Positions 15,452 through 24,612 of a stretch of 64,000 nt of DNA are shown here, piece after piece. The notes beneath the pieces are model-generated. The model had not been told where the DNA came from. It did not search any database and saw nothing but the letters and a program-made list of their open reading frames with translations. A program made the position numbers and the translations under genes. Location: assembly GCF_014651115.1 (NCBI RefSeq), contig NZ_BMWG01000013.1, positions 1 to 64,000 of the forward strand. The letters run 5' to 3'. The stretch comes from Streptomyces inusitatus (lineage in GTDB: Bacteria; Actinomycetota; Actinomycetes; Streptomycetales; Streptomycetaceae). Numbering within the stretch: the first letter of the stretch is position 1; the number at the start of each line of letters is the position of its first letter.

Positions 15452-16915
15452 TCAGCCGCCGTTCACCTGCTTGGCGATCCGGTCGCCGGTCTCCTTGTCG
15501 ACCTTGCGCCAGTACTGGAAGGCCCGCTCCAGGACTGGCCGGGAGACTCCCTGGCTCAGATGCCCGGCGACATTGGAGACCAGCCGGTCCCGGGCCGCCT
15601 CGTCCATCACCTCACGGACCAGCGTGCCCGCCTGCCCCCAGTCGTCGTCCTCGGAGTGCAGCGTGTACGCCGCGCGCACCATCTCGCCCGCGCTGGCCCA
15701 CCCCGCCGGTGTGCCGAAGTGCTCCACATCGGCCGCGGGCCCGCCGAAGGAATTCGGCGCGTACGGCATCGACGCGTTCGACGGGAAGTACCGCATCGAG
15801 CCGTCCTTGGCGTAGGAGTTCACACCCGAGCGCGGCCGGTTCGGCGGCAGCTGGCTGTAGTTGGTGCCGATCCGGTACCGATGGGCGTCCGGGTACGAGA
15901 AGAGCCTGCCCAGCAGCATCTTGTCCGGGGAGGGGCCGATGCCCGGCACCAGATTCGAGGGCTCGAAGGCCGCCTGCTCGATATGGACGAAGTAGTCCTC
16001 CGGGTTCCGGTTCAGCGTGAAGCGGCCCACATCGATCAGCGGGTAGTCGCCGTGCGGCCACACCTTGGTCAGATCGAAGGGGTTGAAGCGGTAGTCCGGG
16101 GCGTCCTCGAAGGGCATGATCTGCACCTTCAGGCTCCAGCTCGGCGCGTCGCCCGACTCGATCGCCTCGTGCAGATCCCTGCGGTGCCGGTCCGCGTCGT
16201 GCCCGGCCAGCTCGTCCGCCTCCGCCTGCGGGATGAAGTCGACACCCTGATCGGTCTTGAAGTGGTACTTCACCCAGAACCGCTCACCGCCGCCGTTCAC
16301 CCACATATAGGTGTGCGAGCTGTAGCCGTTCATGAACCGGTACGACCTGGGGATGCCCCGGTCGCCCATCAGCCAGGTGACCTGGTGGGCCGTCTCGGGG
16401 GAGAGGGTCCAGAAGTCCCACTGCATCTCGTTGTTCCGCAGCCCGGTGGCCGGATGGCGCTTCTGCGAGTGGATGAAGTCCTGGAACTTCTGCGGGTCCC
16501 GGACGAAGAAGATCGGCGTGTTGTTGCCGACCATGTCGTAGTTTCCGTGGTCGGTGTAGAACTTCAGCGCGAAGCCGCGCGGATCCCGCCAGGTGTCCGG
16601 GGAGCCCTGCTCACCGGCGACCGTGGAGAACCGGGCCAGCAGTTCGGTGCGCCTGCCCGGCTGGAAGAGATCGGCCTTGGTGTACTGGCTGATGTCCTGG
16701 GTGACCTCGAAGAAGCCGTACGCGCCCGCGCCCTTGGCGTGCACCACCCGCTCCGGGACCCGTTCACGGTTGAACTGGGCCATCTTCTCGATCACATAGT
16801 GGTCGTGGAGCAGGATCGGGCCGTCGGGGCTCACGGTGAGCGAGTGCTCGTCGCTCTCCACCGGGATCCCGGCGTTGTCAGTCGTGTACGCGACCTTGGG
16901 GGATGACTCGGTCAC
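15452..16915 (-). CDS. Monofunctional heme catalase, small-subunit clade
   Basis: A 487-residue cytosolic catalase that breaks H2O2 into water and oxygen. The active-site His is in RVVHAKGAGAYGFFEV (near residue 50), the distal Asn in the TDHGNYDMVGNNTPIFF region, and the proximal heme Tyr in RLFSYPDAHRYRIGTNY. Length matches clade 3 catalases (about 480-500). The GTG at 16915 has GGAGGA 5 bases upstream and gives the start VTESSPKVAYTT; a longer frame to 16987 lacks a ribosome site. An inverted-repeat motif shared with the reductase gene lies ~75 bases upstream. Its regulator is not in the window; OxyR at 6.8 kb is a candidate. Confidence 0.95.
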   Translation of the reverse strand: MTESSPKVAYTTDNAGIPVESDEHSLTVSPDGPILLHDHYVIEKMAQFNRERVPERVVHAKGAGAYGFFEVTQDISQYTKADLFQPGRRTELLARFSTVAGEQGSPDTWRDPRGFALKFYTDHGNYDMVGNNTPIFFVRDPQKFQDFIHSQKRHPATGLRNNEMQWDFWTLSPETAHQVTWLMGDRGIPRSYRFMNGYSSHTYMWVNGGGERFWVKYHFKTDQGVDFIPQAEADELAGHDADRHRRDLHEAIESGDAPSWSLKVQIMPFEDAPDYRFNPFDLTKVWPHGDYPLIDVGRFTLNRNPEDYFVHIEQAAFEPSNLVPGIGPSPDKMLLGRLFSYPDAHRYRIGTNYSQLPPNRPRSGVNSYAKDGSMRYFPSNASMPYAPNSFGGPAADVEHFGTPAGWASAGEMVRAAYTLHSEDDDWGQAGTLVREVMDEAARDRLVSNVAGHLSQGVSRPVLERAFQYWRKVDKETGDRIAKQVNGG

Positions 16916-16987
16916 GAGCGTCCTCCGTCCTTGAGGGATGAGGGTGCTGCCGCTTCGGCCGTGTTCCCCAGTCAACGCCGCCGACAC

Positions 16988-17000
16988 GTTGTCGGCAACA
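16988..17000 (-). promoter_or_regulatory. GTTGTCGGCAACA motif upstream of catalase
   Basis: A 13-base match to the motif at 3952-3965. It lies 73-85 bases before the catalase GTG and four bases from the terminator hairpin of the upstream gene, a usual place for an operator. See the finding on the shared motif. Confidence 0.45.
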
Positions 17001-17003
17001 TTT

Positions 17004-17038
17004 GAGCGCCGGTGCGGAGTCTCCCCGCACCGGCGCTC
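17004..17038 (-). terminator. Hairpin after the SpoIIE phosphatase gene
   Basis: GAGCGCCGGTGCGG (17004-17017) pairs perfectly with CCGCACCGGCGCTC (17025-17038), a 14-bp stem with a 7-base loop, 22 bases past the stop of the minus-strand phosphatase gene and before the catalase promoter region. Confidence 0.8.
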
Positions 17039-17059
17039 ATATGTGTCTTTCCGCGGTCC

Positions 17060-18934
17060 CTAGGGACGGGTGGGCAGCTCGAACCAGACGACCTTGCCGC
17101 TGGAGAGCCGGGTCGCGCCCCACCTCCGCGCCAGCCGGTTCACCAGGAAGAGCCCTCGCCCGCCCTCGTCGGTGTCCCGCGCCTTGCGCTGTCTGGGCAG
17201 CTGCGGGGAGTCGTCGCCGACCTCGCAGCGCAGTACGTCGGTCTTCAGCAGCCGCAGGGTCACCGGCCGCTCCGCGTACCGCACCGCATTGGTGACCACC
17301 TCGCTGACCAGCAGCTCCACCGCGTCGCTCAGCTCCTCCAGACCCCATCGGGCGAGCGCCCTGCGGGCGAGCCGCCTGGCCCGGCCCGGAGCGGCGTCCT
17401 CCGGCTCCAGGAACCAGTAGGCGACATCACTGGGCGCGATCCCGTCGAAACGGGCCGCGAGCAGCGCGATGTCGTCGTCCCGGTCGCCGGGGCCGAGCAT
17501 GTCCAGGACGTCGTCGCAGAGCGCCTCCAGCGGCGGCGAGTGGTCCGGGCCGGTGAGCTGGGCGGCCGCGGCCAGCCGCTCCCGGAGCTGCTCGATGCCG
17601 GTCCACACGTCCCGCAGCCGGGACTCCACCAGACCGTCCGTGTACAGCAGCAGGGTCGCGCCCGCCGGAGCGTCCAGCTCCACCGCCTCGAAGTCCACCC
17701 CGCCGACACCGATCGGCGCTCCGGGCGGCACCCGCAGCACCTCGGCCCGCCCGCCCAGATGCAGCAGCACCGGCGGCGGATGGCCCGCGTTGGCGATGGT
17801 GATCCGGTGCGATACCGGGTCGTACACCGCGTACATGCAGGTGGCCATCCGGTCGGTGCCCAGCCGCTGGGCCTGCTCGTCCAGATGGTGCAGCACCTCC
17901 TGCGGCGGCAGATCCAGACCCGCCAGGGTCTGCGCCGTGGTCCGAAGCTGGCCCATGATCGCGGCCGAGGTCATCGAGTGGCCCATCACATCGCCGACGA
18001 CCAGCGCCACCCGGCTGCCGGGCAGCGGGATCGCGTCGTACCAGTCGCCGCCGACCCGCGCGGTCTCGGCGGCGGGCAGATACCGCGAGGCGAGGCGCAC
18101 CCCGGTCGGCTGCGGCAGCGAGTCCGGCAGCATGGTGCGCTGGAGCTCGTCCGCGATGTACGCCTCCCGGCCGTACAGCACCGCCTTGTCGATGCCGAGC
18201 GCGGTGTGGGTCGCGAGCTGGGCGGCGACCAGCAGATCATTGGGCTCGAACGCGGGCCGGTCGGGCCTGCGCAGGAAGACGGCCGCGCCGATCACCCGGC
18301 GCCGGCCGCGCAGCGGGGCCAGTATGGCGCGGTGGCCGTTGGGCACCGTACGGTCCGCGCCGAGCAGCTCGGGCAGGGCCGCCCGGGCCGCGGCGGAGTC
18401 GCCGAAGACCGGCCGCACCCCGCGCAGCACCTCGGAGAGCGCCCCGCCGGAGCGCACCTCGCACAGCTCGGCGGCCGGGGTGAGGTCGTTGTGCGGGTCG
18501 ATGACCGGGATCGCGGAGGCCGCGCCGAAGTCGGCGATGTCTTCGGCTAAACGCAGCCGGTCGGTACGGCGCAGCCGTAGCACGAACGGCGAGACCGGGC
18601 GCTCGTCGCCGACCGGCAGCGGATCGCGCAGATAGACCAGGATCGCGTCGGAGAAGGTGGGCACGGTGGCCCGGCACAGCCCCAGCACGATCTCGTCCAG
18701 GTCTATCCCGCGGGCGATCCGACGGGTGGCGGCGCCGACGAAACGCAGTCGGTCCCCCTCGCGCCGGGCCGTCGCCGCGAGATCCTGGAGATCCTGCGGC
18801 GGCCCGTTGGGCGCGGGGACGGCAGGCCCGGGCACGGCCGTGGCACCGGCCGCCTCGGCCCGGGGCCGGGTGCGTTCCTGCGGCCGGGCAGCCAAGGGCT
18901 GCCGGCCTTCGTGGGAGGTGGGCTGCTCCGTCAC
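17060..18934 (-). CDS. SpoIIE-family PP2C phosphatase with GAF-like and HATPase domains
   Basis: A 624-residue cytosolic signalling protein. After a disordered N-terminus (~1-55) comes a GAF-like region (to ~260), then the SpoIIE phosphatase core: ELQRTMLPDSLPQ, RYLPAAETARVGGDWYDAIPLPGSRVALVVGDVMGHS with metal-binding Asp residues, and LLLYTDGLVESR and DDDIALLAAR. The last ~130 residues are an RsbW-like ATPase (VELLVSEVVTNAVRYA; DTDEGGRGLFLVNRLARRWG). Such proteins combine both arms of a partner switch. The GTG at 18934 has GGAAG 7 bases upstream. The likely partner, an anti-sigma antagonist, is not adjacent. Confidence 0.93.
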   Translation of the reverse strand: MTEQPTSHEGRQPLAARPQERTRPRAEAAGATAVPGPAVPAPNGPPQDLQDLAATARREGDRLRFVGAATRRIARGIDLDEIVLGLCRATVPTFSDAILVYLRDPLPVGDERPVSPFVLRLRRTDRLRLAEDIADFGAASAIPVIDPHNDLTPAAELCEVRSGGALSEVLRGVRPVFGDSAAARAALPELLGADRTVPNGHRAILAPLRGRRRVIGAAVFLRRPDRPAFEPNDLLVAAQLATHTALGIDKAVLYGREAYIADELQRTMLPDSLPQPTGVRLASRYLPAAETARVGGDWYDAIPLPGSRVALVVGDVMGHSMTSAAIMGQLRTTAQTLAGLDLPPQEVLHHLDEQAQRLGTDRMATCMYAVYDPVSHRITIANAGHPPPVLLHLGGRAEVLRVPPGAPIGVGGVDFEAVELDAPAGATLLLYTDGLVESRLRDVWTGIEQLRERLAAAAQLTGPDHSPPLEALCDDVLDMLGPGDRDDDIALLAARFDGIAPSDVAYWFLEPEDAAPGRARRLARRALARWGLEELSDAVELLVSEVVTNAVRYAERPVTLRLLKTDVLRCEVGDDSPQLPRQRKARDTDEGGRGLFLVNRLARRWGATRLSSGKVVWFELPTRP

Positions 18935-19278
18935 GCGTGGGCTTCCGTCCGTCTGGGCCGGGTGTGCGATGCAAACGCCTCGTGAGGCGGTATACCCGCT
19001 CTACGGGTGGCGTCGACAGGGTGGCGGGCATCCGGCACGGCTCCACCCCCTAGAAGTGACTCGTGATGACTTGCGGTCAGATCCGGTGCTGCGCTCAATG
19101 ATTACCGAACACCTGCCGAACGGCGCAGCCTGCGGACGACGATCCTACGTTTGCCCCCAGGGGGCGTATCAAGAGTCTCACGACGCCGTATACGCCGGAG
19201 CGTCTTCCCGTACGGGAGTCGGACATCTTGCGCGGGCGGCCCGGCCGCCCGTCCGGACCGGCCGGACCCCGGCACCGC
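18935..19278. other. Intergenic region between phosphatase and DUF402 genes
   Basis: No convincing gene. It must hold the phosphatase promoter (transcribed leftwards). It is unusually rich in short palindromes such as AGACTCTTGATACGCC-type AT-containing stretches near 19165-19180, compared with the GC-rich genes around it. No tRNA-like or riboswitch-like fold was recognised. Confidence 0.5.
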
Positions 19279-19959
19279 TCATGACGCCAGCCGGGCCGGG
19301 ACACGGCTCCAGTCCTCGGGAAGCTCGGGCACCCGCCACGAGGGATCGGGCCGCCACTCCTCCCAGCCGTCCGGAAAGGGGCTTTCCCAGGCCCTGATGG
19401 CCGCGACCGCCGCGTCGCCCGCCTCCCGCACCCGGCGGGCCTTCTCCGGGCTCATCAGCCCCACCCGCTGCGCCTGCTCGAACTCGTCCTCGTCCCGCCA
19501 GAGCCAACTGCGGTCGGGGTAGACCGAGATGTCCAGAAAATGATCCTCGGAGTCCACTCCGCCAGCCCATCGGGTACGAGGCTCCTCCAGGTTGACGTAC
19601 CAGCTGCGGAACTCCCAGCCGGCGTCCCAGAAGAGCCAGACCGACCACGGCACCCCGGGCCGGGCGAGCTTCAGCACCCCGTTGCCGAACCAGCGGTCCC
19701 GCACGATCTTGCGCGGGGCCGTGTAGCGGGTGGCGAGGGGCTGCTGATGGACGGGGGTGCCGTCGGCGAGGACCGGTTTGACGCACTCCGTGCCCGGGGC
19801 CATCCACACCGCGAGTATCTCCTCGGTGTCCTGGACAACGGTCACGGGACGGCAGATGTCCACGTGTTCACGCCCCGAGCGGTCCGGGGCATGGCCGCGA
19901 TAGCGCCAGAGGATGTGGTCCCCCGGGCTCCAGCGTGCGGTGCGATCCGTGCCTGTCAT
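19279..19959 (-). CDS. DUF402-family protein
   Basis: A 226-residue cytosolic protein. The N-terminal half is a beta barrel (WSPGDHILWRYRG, DTEEILAVWMAPGTE, PWSVWLFWDAGWEFRSWYVNLEEPRTRW), and DHFLDISVYPDRSWLWRDEDEFEQA contains the Asp/Glu residues typical of DUF402, a family with nucleoside diphosphatase-like members such as FomD. The C-terminus is helical and Trp-rich. The ATG at 19959 has no ribosome site; TAAAAT (19971-19966) ends 6 bases before it, a near-perfect leaderless arrangement. It stands alone on this strand before fumC. Substrate is unknown. Confidence 0.8.
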   Translation of the reverse strand: MTGTDRTARWSPGDHILWRYRGHAPDRSGREHVDICRPVTVVQDTEEILAVWMAPGTECVKPVLADGTPVHQQPLATRYTAPRKIVRDRWFGNGVLKLARPGVPWSVWLFWDAGWEFRSWYVNLEEPRTRWAGGVDSEDHFLDISVYPDRSWLWRDEDEFEQAQRVGLMSPEKARRVREAGDAAVAAIRAWESPFPDGWEEWRPDPSWRVPELPEDWSRVPARLAS

Positions 19960-20003
19960 GAGCGGATTTTAGGAGTACCCGTCCGTTCGCGCAGCGACGC
20001 GGA

Positions 20004-21401
20004 TCACGGGCGCGTCATCCGGAGCACGTCCAGGGCCTCGTCGAGCTGCTCCAGAGTGAGGTCGCCGCGCTCCACGTAACCCGATTCCAGGACGACTTCA
20101 CGGATCGTCCGGCGTTCGGCGAGCGACTTCTTGGCGACCTTGGCGGCCTCCTCGTAGCCGATGTACTTGTTGAGCGGGGTGACCACGGACGGCGAGGACT
20201 CGGCGTACTCCCTGGCCCGTTCGACGTTGGCGGTGACGCCGTCGACGGTACGGTCCGCGAGCAGCCGGGAGGCGGCGGCCAGCAGCCGGATCGACTCCAG
20301 CAGATTCTTGGCGATCACCGGGAGCATCACGTTCAGCTCGAAGTTGCCGGCGGCGCCGGCGATCGCGACGGTGGTGTCGTTGCCGGTCACCTGGGCGGCG
20401 ACCATCAGCACCGCCTCGGGGATCACCGGGTTGACCTTGCCGGGCATGATCGAGGAGCCGGGCTGGAGGTCGGGGAGGTTGATCTCCGCGAGGCCGGTGC
20501 GCGGGCCGCTCGCCATCCAGCGCAGATCGTTGGCGATCTTGGTGAGGGAGACGGCGACGGTCCGGAGCTGGCCGGAGGTCTCCACCAGCCCGTCCCGCGC
20601 GCCCTGCGCCTCGAAGTGGTCGCGGGCCTCGGTCAGCGGCAGCCCGGTGGCGCGCGCGACCTCGGCGATGACGGCGGCCGAGAACCCGGGCGGGGTGTTG
20701 ATGCCGGTGCCGACGGCGGTGCCGCCCAGGGGCAGTTCGGCCAGCCGGGGCAGGGCGGAGCGCAGCCGCTCCACCCCGTACCGGATCTGCGCGGCGTAGC
20801 CGCCGAACTCCTGGCCCAGGGTGACCGGGGTGGCGTCCATCAGATGGGTCCGCCCGGACTTCACGACCTCGGCGAACTCGGCCGACTTGCGCTCCAGGGC
20901 GGCCGCGAGATGCTCCAGCGCCGGGATCAGATCGGCGGTCACGGCGGCGGTGGCCGCGATGTGGATCGAGGAGGGGAAGACGTCGTTGGAGGACTGCGAG
21001 GCGTTCACATGGTCGTTGGGGTGGACCGGGCGGCCCAGCCGCTCGGTGGCCAGCGTCGCCAGCACCTCGTTGGTGTTCATGTTGGACGAGGTGCCCGAGC
21101 CGGTCTGGAAGACGTCCACCGGGAAGTGCTCGTCCCAGCGGCCCTCGGCGACCTCCTCGGCGGCGTCGGCGACGGCGGCCGCGATGTCCTTGTCGACGAC
21201 GCCCAGCTCCGCGTTGACCCGGGCGGCGGCGCCCTTGATCCGGGCGAGCGCCTCGATGTGGGACCGCTCCAGCCGCTGCCCCGACACCGGGAAGTTCTCC
21301 ACGGCGCGCTGTGTCTGAGCCCGCCACTTGGCGTGCGCGGGCACCCGCACCTCGCCCATGGAGTCGTGCTCGATGCGGTAGTCGTCGCCGGCGTCGGTCA
21401 T
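20004..21401 (-). CDS. fumC: Fumarate hydratase class II
   Basis: A 465-residue TCA-cycle enzyme that interconverts fumarate and malate without an iron-sulfur cluster. Visible marks are SGTSSNMNTNEV near residue 100, HVNASQSSNDVFPS, SGRTHLMDATPVTLGQEF, and the fumarase/aspartase signature GSSIMPGKVNPV. Length is normal for a class II homotetramer. The ATG at 21401 follows AGGAGG by 10 bases; a longer frame to 21518 is rejected. The class I fumarase lies 4 kb away on the same strand, with other genes between, and the two are not paralogues. Confidence 0.95.
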   Translation of the reverse strand: MTDAGDDYRIEHDSMGEVRVPAHAKWRAQTQRAVENFPVSGQRLERSHIEALARIKGAAARVNAELGVVDKDIAAAVADAAEEVAEGRWDEHFPVDVFQTGSGTSSNMNTNEVLATLATERLGRPVHPNDHVNASQSSNDVFPSSIHIAATAAVTADLIPALEHLAAALERKSAEFAEVVKSGRTHLMDATPVTLGQEFGGYAAQIRYGVERLRSALPRLAELPLGGTAVGTGINTPPGFSAAVIAEVARATGLPLTEARDHFEAQGARDGLVETSGQLRTVAVSLTKIANDLRWMASGPRTGLAEINLPDLQPGSSIMPGKVNPVIPEAVLMVAAQVTGNDTTVAIAGAAGNFELNVMLPVIAKNLLESIRLLAAASRLLADRTVDGVTANVERAREYAESSPSVVTPLNKYIGYEEAAKVAKKSLAERRTIREVVLESGYVERGDLTLEQLDEALDVLRMTRP

Positions 21402-21577
21402 GGCCGCTCTGCCTCCTGGCTGGGTTCGAACGGGGGGCGCCCCCGTACCGAGCTTGAGCATTCGTCGTGACGAGCCTATTCCCATCTTGGCTACCGGCCA
21501 GTAAACATCGGGGGTCAACCGATGACGTCAACCGATGAGGTCGGCCGACGCGGCCGGCCGATCGCCGGGGAGGCGCT

Positions 21578-23119
21578 GTGAGACGTACCGCACGTACCAC
21601 CGGGCACCGACTTCGCTGTACGGCGGCGGCCGCCGCCGCTGCCGCGCTGACCGCCGGGCTGCTGGGGCTGACGGCCCCGGCCGCCGCCGACGGGGGCGCG
21701 GGGAACCCCGTACGGACCGCCGCCGTGCCGCTCCCGCCCCCGCTGGAGGCGGTGCGCGCCGCCGAGGCCGTGAAGCTGTACGGCAGCCCCGGCGAGCGCC
21801 CGCTCGCCGAGCGCAGGACCGCGCTGATCTCGCTCGGCGACAGCGAGATCTCCGGCGAGGGCATCGGCTCCTACGAGCCCGGCACCGACGGCCCCGCCAA
21901 CTGGTGCCACCGCTCGCCCGACGCGGCGATCCACCGGACCGGGATCCCCGCCGATGTGACGTACAACGTCGCCTGCTCCGGGGCGGACACCGGGAACATC
22001 CGCATCGGCGGCGTCCGGCAGTACGCGGACGAGCCGGTCCAGAGCGACAGCCTCGCCGTGAAGGCGCGCAACACCCGCGTCAAGATGGTCCTGCTGGTCG
22101 CCGGGGCCAACGACGACCTCGAATTCGCCCCGGTGATGACCGACTGCGTCACCCGCTATGTCACCCTCCAGGGCCCCTGCGAGCCGAAGTACGCCGGCGG
22201 CTGGCAGGCCCGGGTGGACGCGCTCGTCCCCAAGGTCGAGGCGACCGTCCGCGATCTGCGCACGGTGATGCGGGACGCGGGGTACGCGGACGGCGACTAC
22301 AAGCTCGTGGTCATGGGCTACCCCAGCCCGATCGGCCCGGACTTCCGCGACAACCCGAACTTCCCCGGCAAACTGATCTGCGGGGGGCAGGGGTACGACT
22401 CCGACACCGCCTGGGGCCGGAACACGGCCGTCCCCGTCTTCGAACGCGGAATGCGCCGGGCGGCGGCCGCCACCGGCGCGGTCTACCTCGACAACTCACG
22501 GCTCTTCCACGGCCACGAGGTCTGCTCCGACAACACCTGGGCGCGCGGGCTCTTCATCGACCTCGGCCACTTCCCGCCGGACGAGAACTCCGTCCGCCAG
22601 TCCTTCCACCCCAACGCCCGGGGCCACGCGGCCTTCGCCTCCTGCCTCACCCAGCTGTACGCCTCCGGCGCCCGCGAGGCGAGCTGCGCCGACGGCGCGT
22701 CCACCGGCCGGGCCGAGCTGGTGACCGGGGCGTGGGACGACCTCTACCGGCCCCTGCGGAACGCCGGGACCGGGGCCTGCGCGGACGTCACCGGCTCGGT
22801 GACGCGCAACGGGAGCGCCGTGGTCGGCTGGGAGTGCCACAACGGCCGCAACCAGGGCTGGTGGCACGACCCGGCGCGTGGCTCCCTCCACACCGAACTC
22901 AGCCACGACCGCTGCCTCGACGTCCCCGGCTCCGACTACCGCGCCGGAGCCGCCCTGATCGTCTGGAACTGCTCCGGCTCCGCCAACCAGCGCTTCCTCA
23001 CCTCCGGCGCCACCCTGCGCCCGGCCGACGCCCCACAGCTCTGCGTCACCCACGGCGGCCCCCGCGAGCCCCTCCGCCTCCAGCCCTGCACCGACACCCC
23101 GTCCCAGCGCTGGTCCTGA
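21578..23119 (+). CDS. Secreted SGNH-hydrolase with C-terminal ricin-type lectin domain
   Basis: A 513-residue exported protein. The N-terminus is a signal peptide (RRTARTTGHRLR, then an Ala/Leu-rich stretch, cleaved near residue 37 after APAAA). The catalytic region starts with LISLGDSEISGEG, the GDS block of SGNH esterases, with conserved GANDDLE and the DxxH-like end HPNARGHAAF. From ~385 on there is a ricin B/QxW lectin (RNQGWW, NQRFL, QRWS) that may tether it to sugars. The substrate may be a polysaccharide ester or lipid. The GTG at 21578 has GGGGAGG 4 bases upstream. It stands alone between fumC and the MFS gene. Confidence 0.85.
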   Translation: MRRTARTTGHRLRCTAAAAAAAALTAGLLGLTAPAAADGGAGNPVRTAAVPLPPPLEAVRAAEAVKLYGSPGERPLAERRTALISLGDSEISGEGIGSYEPGTDGPANWCHRSPDAAIHRTGIPADVTYNVACSGADTGNIRIGGVRQYADEPVQSDSLAVKARNTRVKMVLLVAGANDDLEFAPVMTDCVTRYVTLQGPCEPKYAGGWQARVDALVPKVEATVRDLRTVMRDAGYADGDYKLVVMGYPSPIGPDFRDNPNFPGKLICGGQGYDSDTAWGRNTAVPVFERGMRRAAAATGAVYLDNSRLFHGHEVCSDNTWARGLFIDLGHFPPDENSVRQSFHPNARGHAAFASCLTQLYASGAREASCADGASTGRAELVTGAWDDLYRPLRNAGTGACADVTGSVTRNGSAVVGWECHNGRNQGWWHDPARGSLHTELSHDRCLDVPGSDYRAGAALIVWNCSGSANQRFLTSGATLRPADAPQLCVTHGGPREPLRLQPCTDTPSQRWS

Positions 23120-23206
23120 TCCCCGCCTCCGCGCGGGCCCTCAGCCACCGGGGCCGGGCCGGGCACATCCGGCCCGGCCCCGGCCTGCCCCGGCGGCTTT
23201 CGAGGG

Positions 23207-23238
23207 TTGACATTGACGCAGTGTCAAAGTTTTAGCGT
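23207..23238 (+). promoter_or_regulatory. MerR-type promoter with long spacer for the MFS/MerR operon
   Basis: TTGACA (-35, 23207-23212) and TTAGCG (-10, 23232-23237) are 19 bases apart. Between them lies an inverted repeat, TTGACATT and AGTGTCAA (23220-23227), that starts with the -35 box. MerR activators bind exactly such long-spaced promoters and bend them to restore contact. It lies ~48 bases before the MFS start. Confidence 0.7.
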
Positions 23239-23285
23239 GGCGTGCGACTCGGTAAACACGGGACGCACGAAGGACCAGTGAACAC

Positions 23286-24596
23286 ATGGAATCGCGACAC
23301 GAGCGCACACCGACACCGCTCCCGACCGGTTCGGGGTGGCTCTCGGGCCTGCTGCTGACGGCTTTCGTCATCGGCACGGACGACTTCATCATCGCGGGGA
23401 TCCTCCCGGAGATCTCCGCCGACTTGGGGGTGAGCGAGGGGGCGGCGGGCCAGTTGGTGACGGTGTTCTCGATCACCTACGCCATCGCCTGTCCGGTACT
23501 CGCGGTCGCCACCGGCCGGGTCCCGCGCAAGGCGCTGATCGTGGCAGGGCTGGCGGTGTTCGCGCTGGTCAACTTCATCACCGCGCTGGCGCCCTCCTTC
23601 GGGACGCTGATGGCGCTCCGGGTGGTGGCGGCGCTGGTGGCCGCCACACTCTCACCGGCGGCCTTCGCGGCCGCGGGCCGGCTCGCCGCGCCGGAGCGCA
23701 CCGGCAGGGCGATCGGCACCGTGGCCGCGGGGCTGACCCTGTCGCTGGTGGCAGGCGTGCCCCTCGGCTCGTGGGTGAGCGGTGTGTGGCGGTGGGAGGC
23801 CGCCTTCATCGCGGTGGGGGCGCTCTCCTGTCTGGCGGTCGCCGTCACGGCGCTGATGCTCCCCTCGATCCCGCGGGCCCGGGTGATCGGGGTCGCCGAG
23901 CGGCTGCGGCTGCTGCGTCGGCCCCCGGTGCTGCTGTGTGTGCTGGGCACGATGCTCGCGGCCTGCGGCGGGTTGATGCCCTATGTCTACATGGCCCCCA
24001 TCACCCACGATCTCACCGGCGTCGGCGGCCAGTACGTGGGCGTGTTCATCGCGATCGTGGGCGTCTCGGGCGCGGTGGGCACCGTGCTGGGCGGACGGCT
24101 GACCGACCGATGGGGTGTGGACCGCACCCTGCTGACCATGTTCGGCGGCGTGGTGGCGGCCGTTCTGGTGCTGCTCGTGGTCGGCGCCGTCGGGCAGGGG
24201 GCGGTGCCGGTGTGGGCGGTCGGGGTCGTGCTGGTGCTGTGGGGGGTCCCCGGATGGGGCAACAACCCCCCGATGAACGCCCGGGCCATGCACCTGGGCG
24301 GCGACGCCGCCACCGAGGCGCTGGCGCTGAACACCAGCGGACTCTACGCGGGCATCGCACTGGCCGGTGCCATCGGCGGCGGCACGGTCAACGCCTCCGG
24401 CGGCATCGGCGTCCTGGCGGCCGCTTGCGCCGCCGGCCTGATCACCATCGTGGTGATGGCGCTGTCCGTACGCCGCTACCCCTCTCCCACCCGCGTGCCC
24501 GAGGGCGACACCGATGCCGAGGGCCCTTCCCGTCACCACCTCACCGGCCGGGACGAAGAGGTTCACCAGCACACTGGACAGCAGACAGGTCTTTGA
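23286..24596 (+). CDS. MFS transporter, drug/proton antiporter-like
   Basis: A 436-residue inner-membrane protein with about 12 hydrophobic helices beginning at residue 19 (WLSGLLLTAFVIGTDDFIIAGILPEIS). The motif near helix 2-3 (ATGRVPRKALIVAG) and PERTGRAIGTVAAGLTLSLVAGVPLGSW in helix 5 are typical of DHA1 exporters with 12 helices. It probably exports a drug or toxic metabolite. The ATG at 23286 has GAAGGA 11 bases upstream. The MerR gene follows after 16 bases and shares the promoter at 23207, so the pump should be induced by a compound sensed by MerR. Confidence 0.85.
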   Translation: MESRHERTPTPLPTGSGWLSGLLLTAFVIGTDDFIIAGILPEISADLGVSEGAAGQLVTVFSITYAIACPVLAVATGRVPRKALIVAGLAVFALVNFITALAPSFGTLMALRVVAALVAATLSPAAFAAAGRLAAPERTGRAIGTVAAGLTLSLVAGVPLGSWVSGVWRWEAAFIAVGALSCLAVAVTALMLPSIPRARVIGVAERLRLLRRPPVLLCVLGTMLAACGGLMPYVYMAPITHDLTGVGGQYVGVFIAIVGVSGAVGTVLGGRLTDRWGVDRTLLTMFGGVVAAVLVLLVVGAVGQGAVPVWAVGVVLVLWGVPGWGNNPPMNARAMHLGGDAATEALALNTSGLYAGIALAGAIGGGTVNASGGIGVLAAACAAGLITIVVMALSVRRYPSPTRVPEGDTDAEGPSRHHLTGRDEEVHQHTGQQTGL

Positions 24597-24612
24597 AAAA
24601 AAGGGGGGCGCG

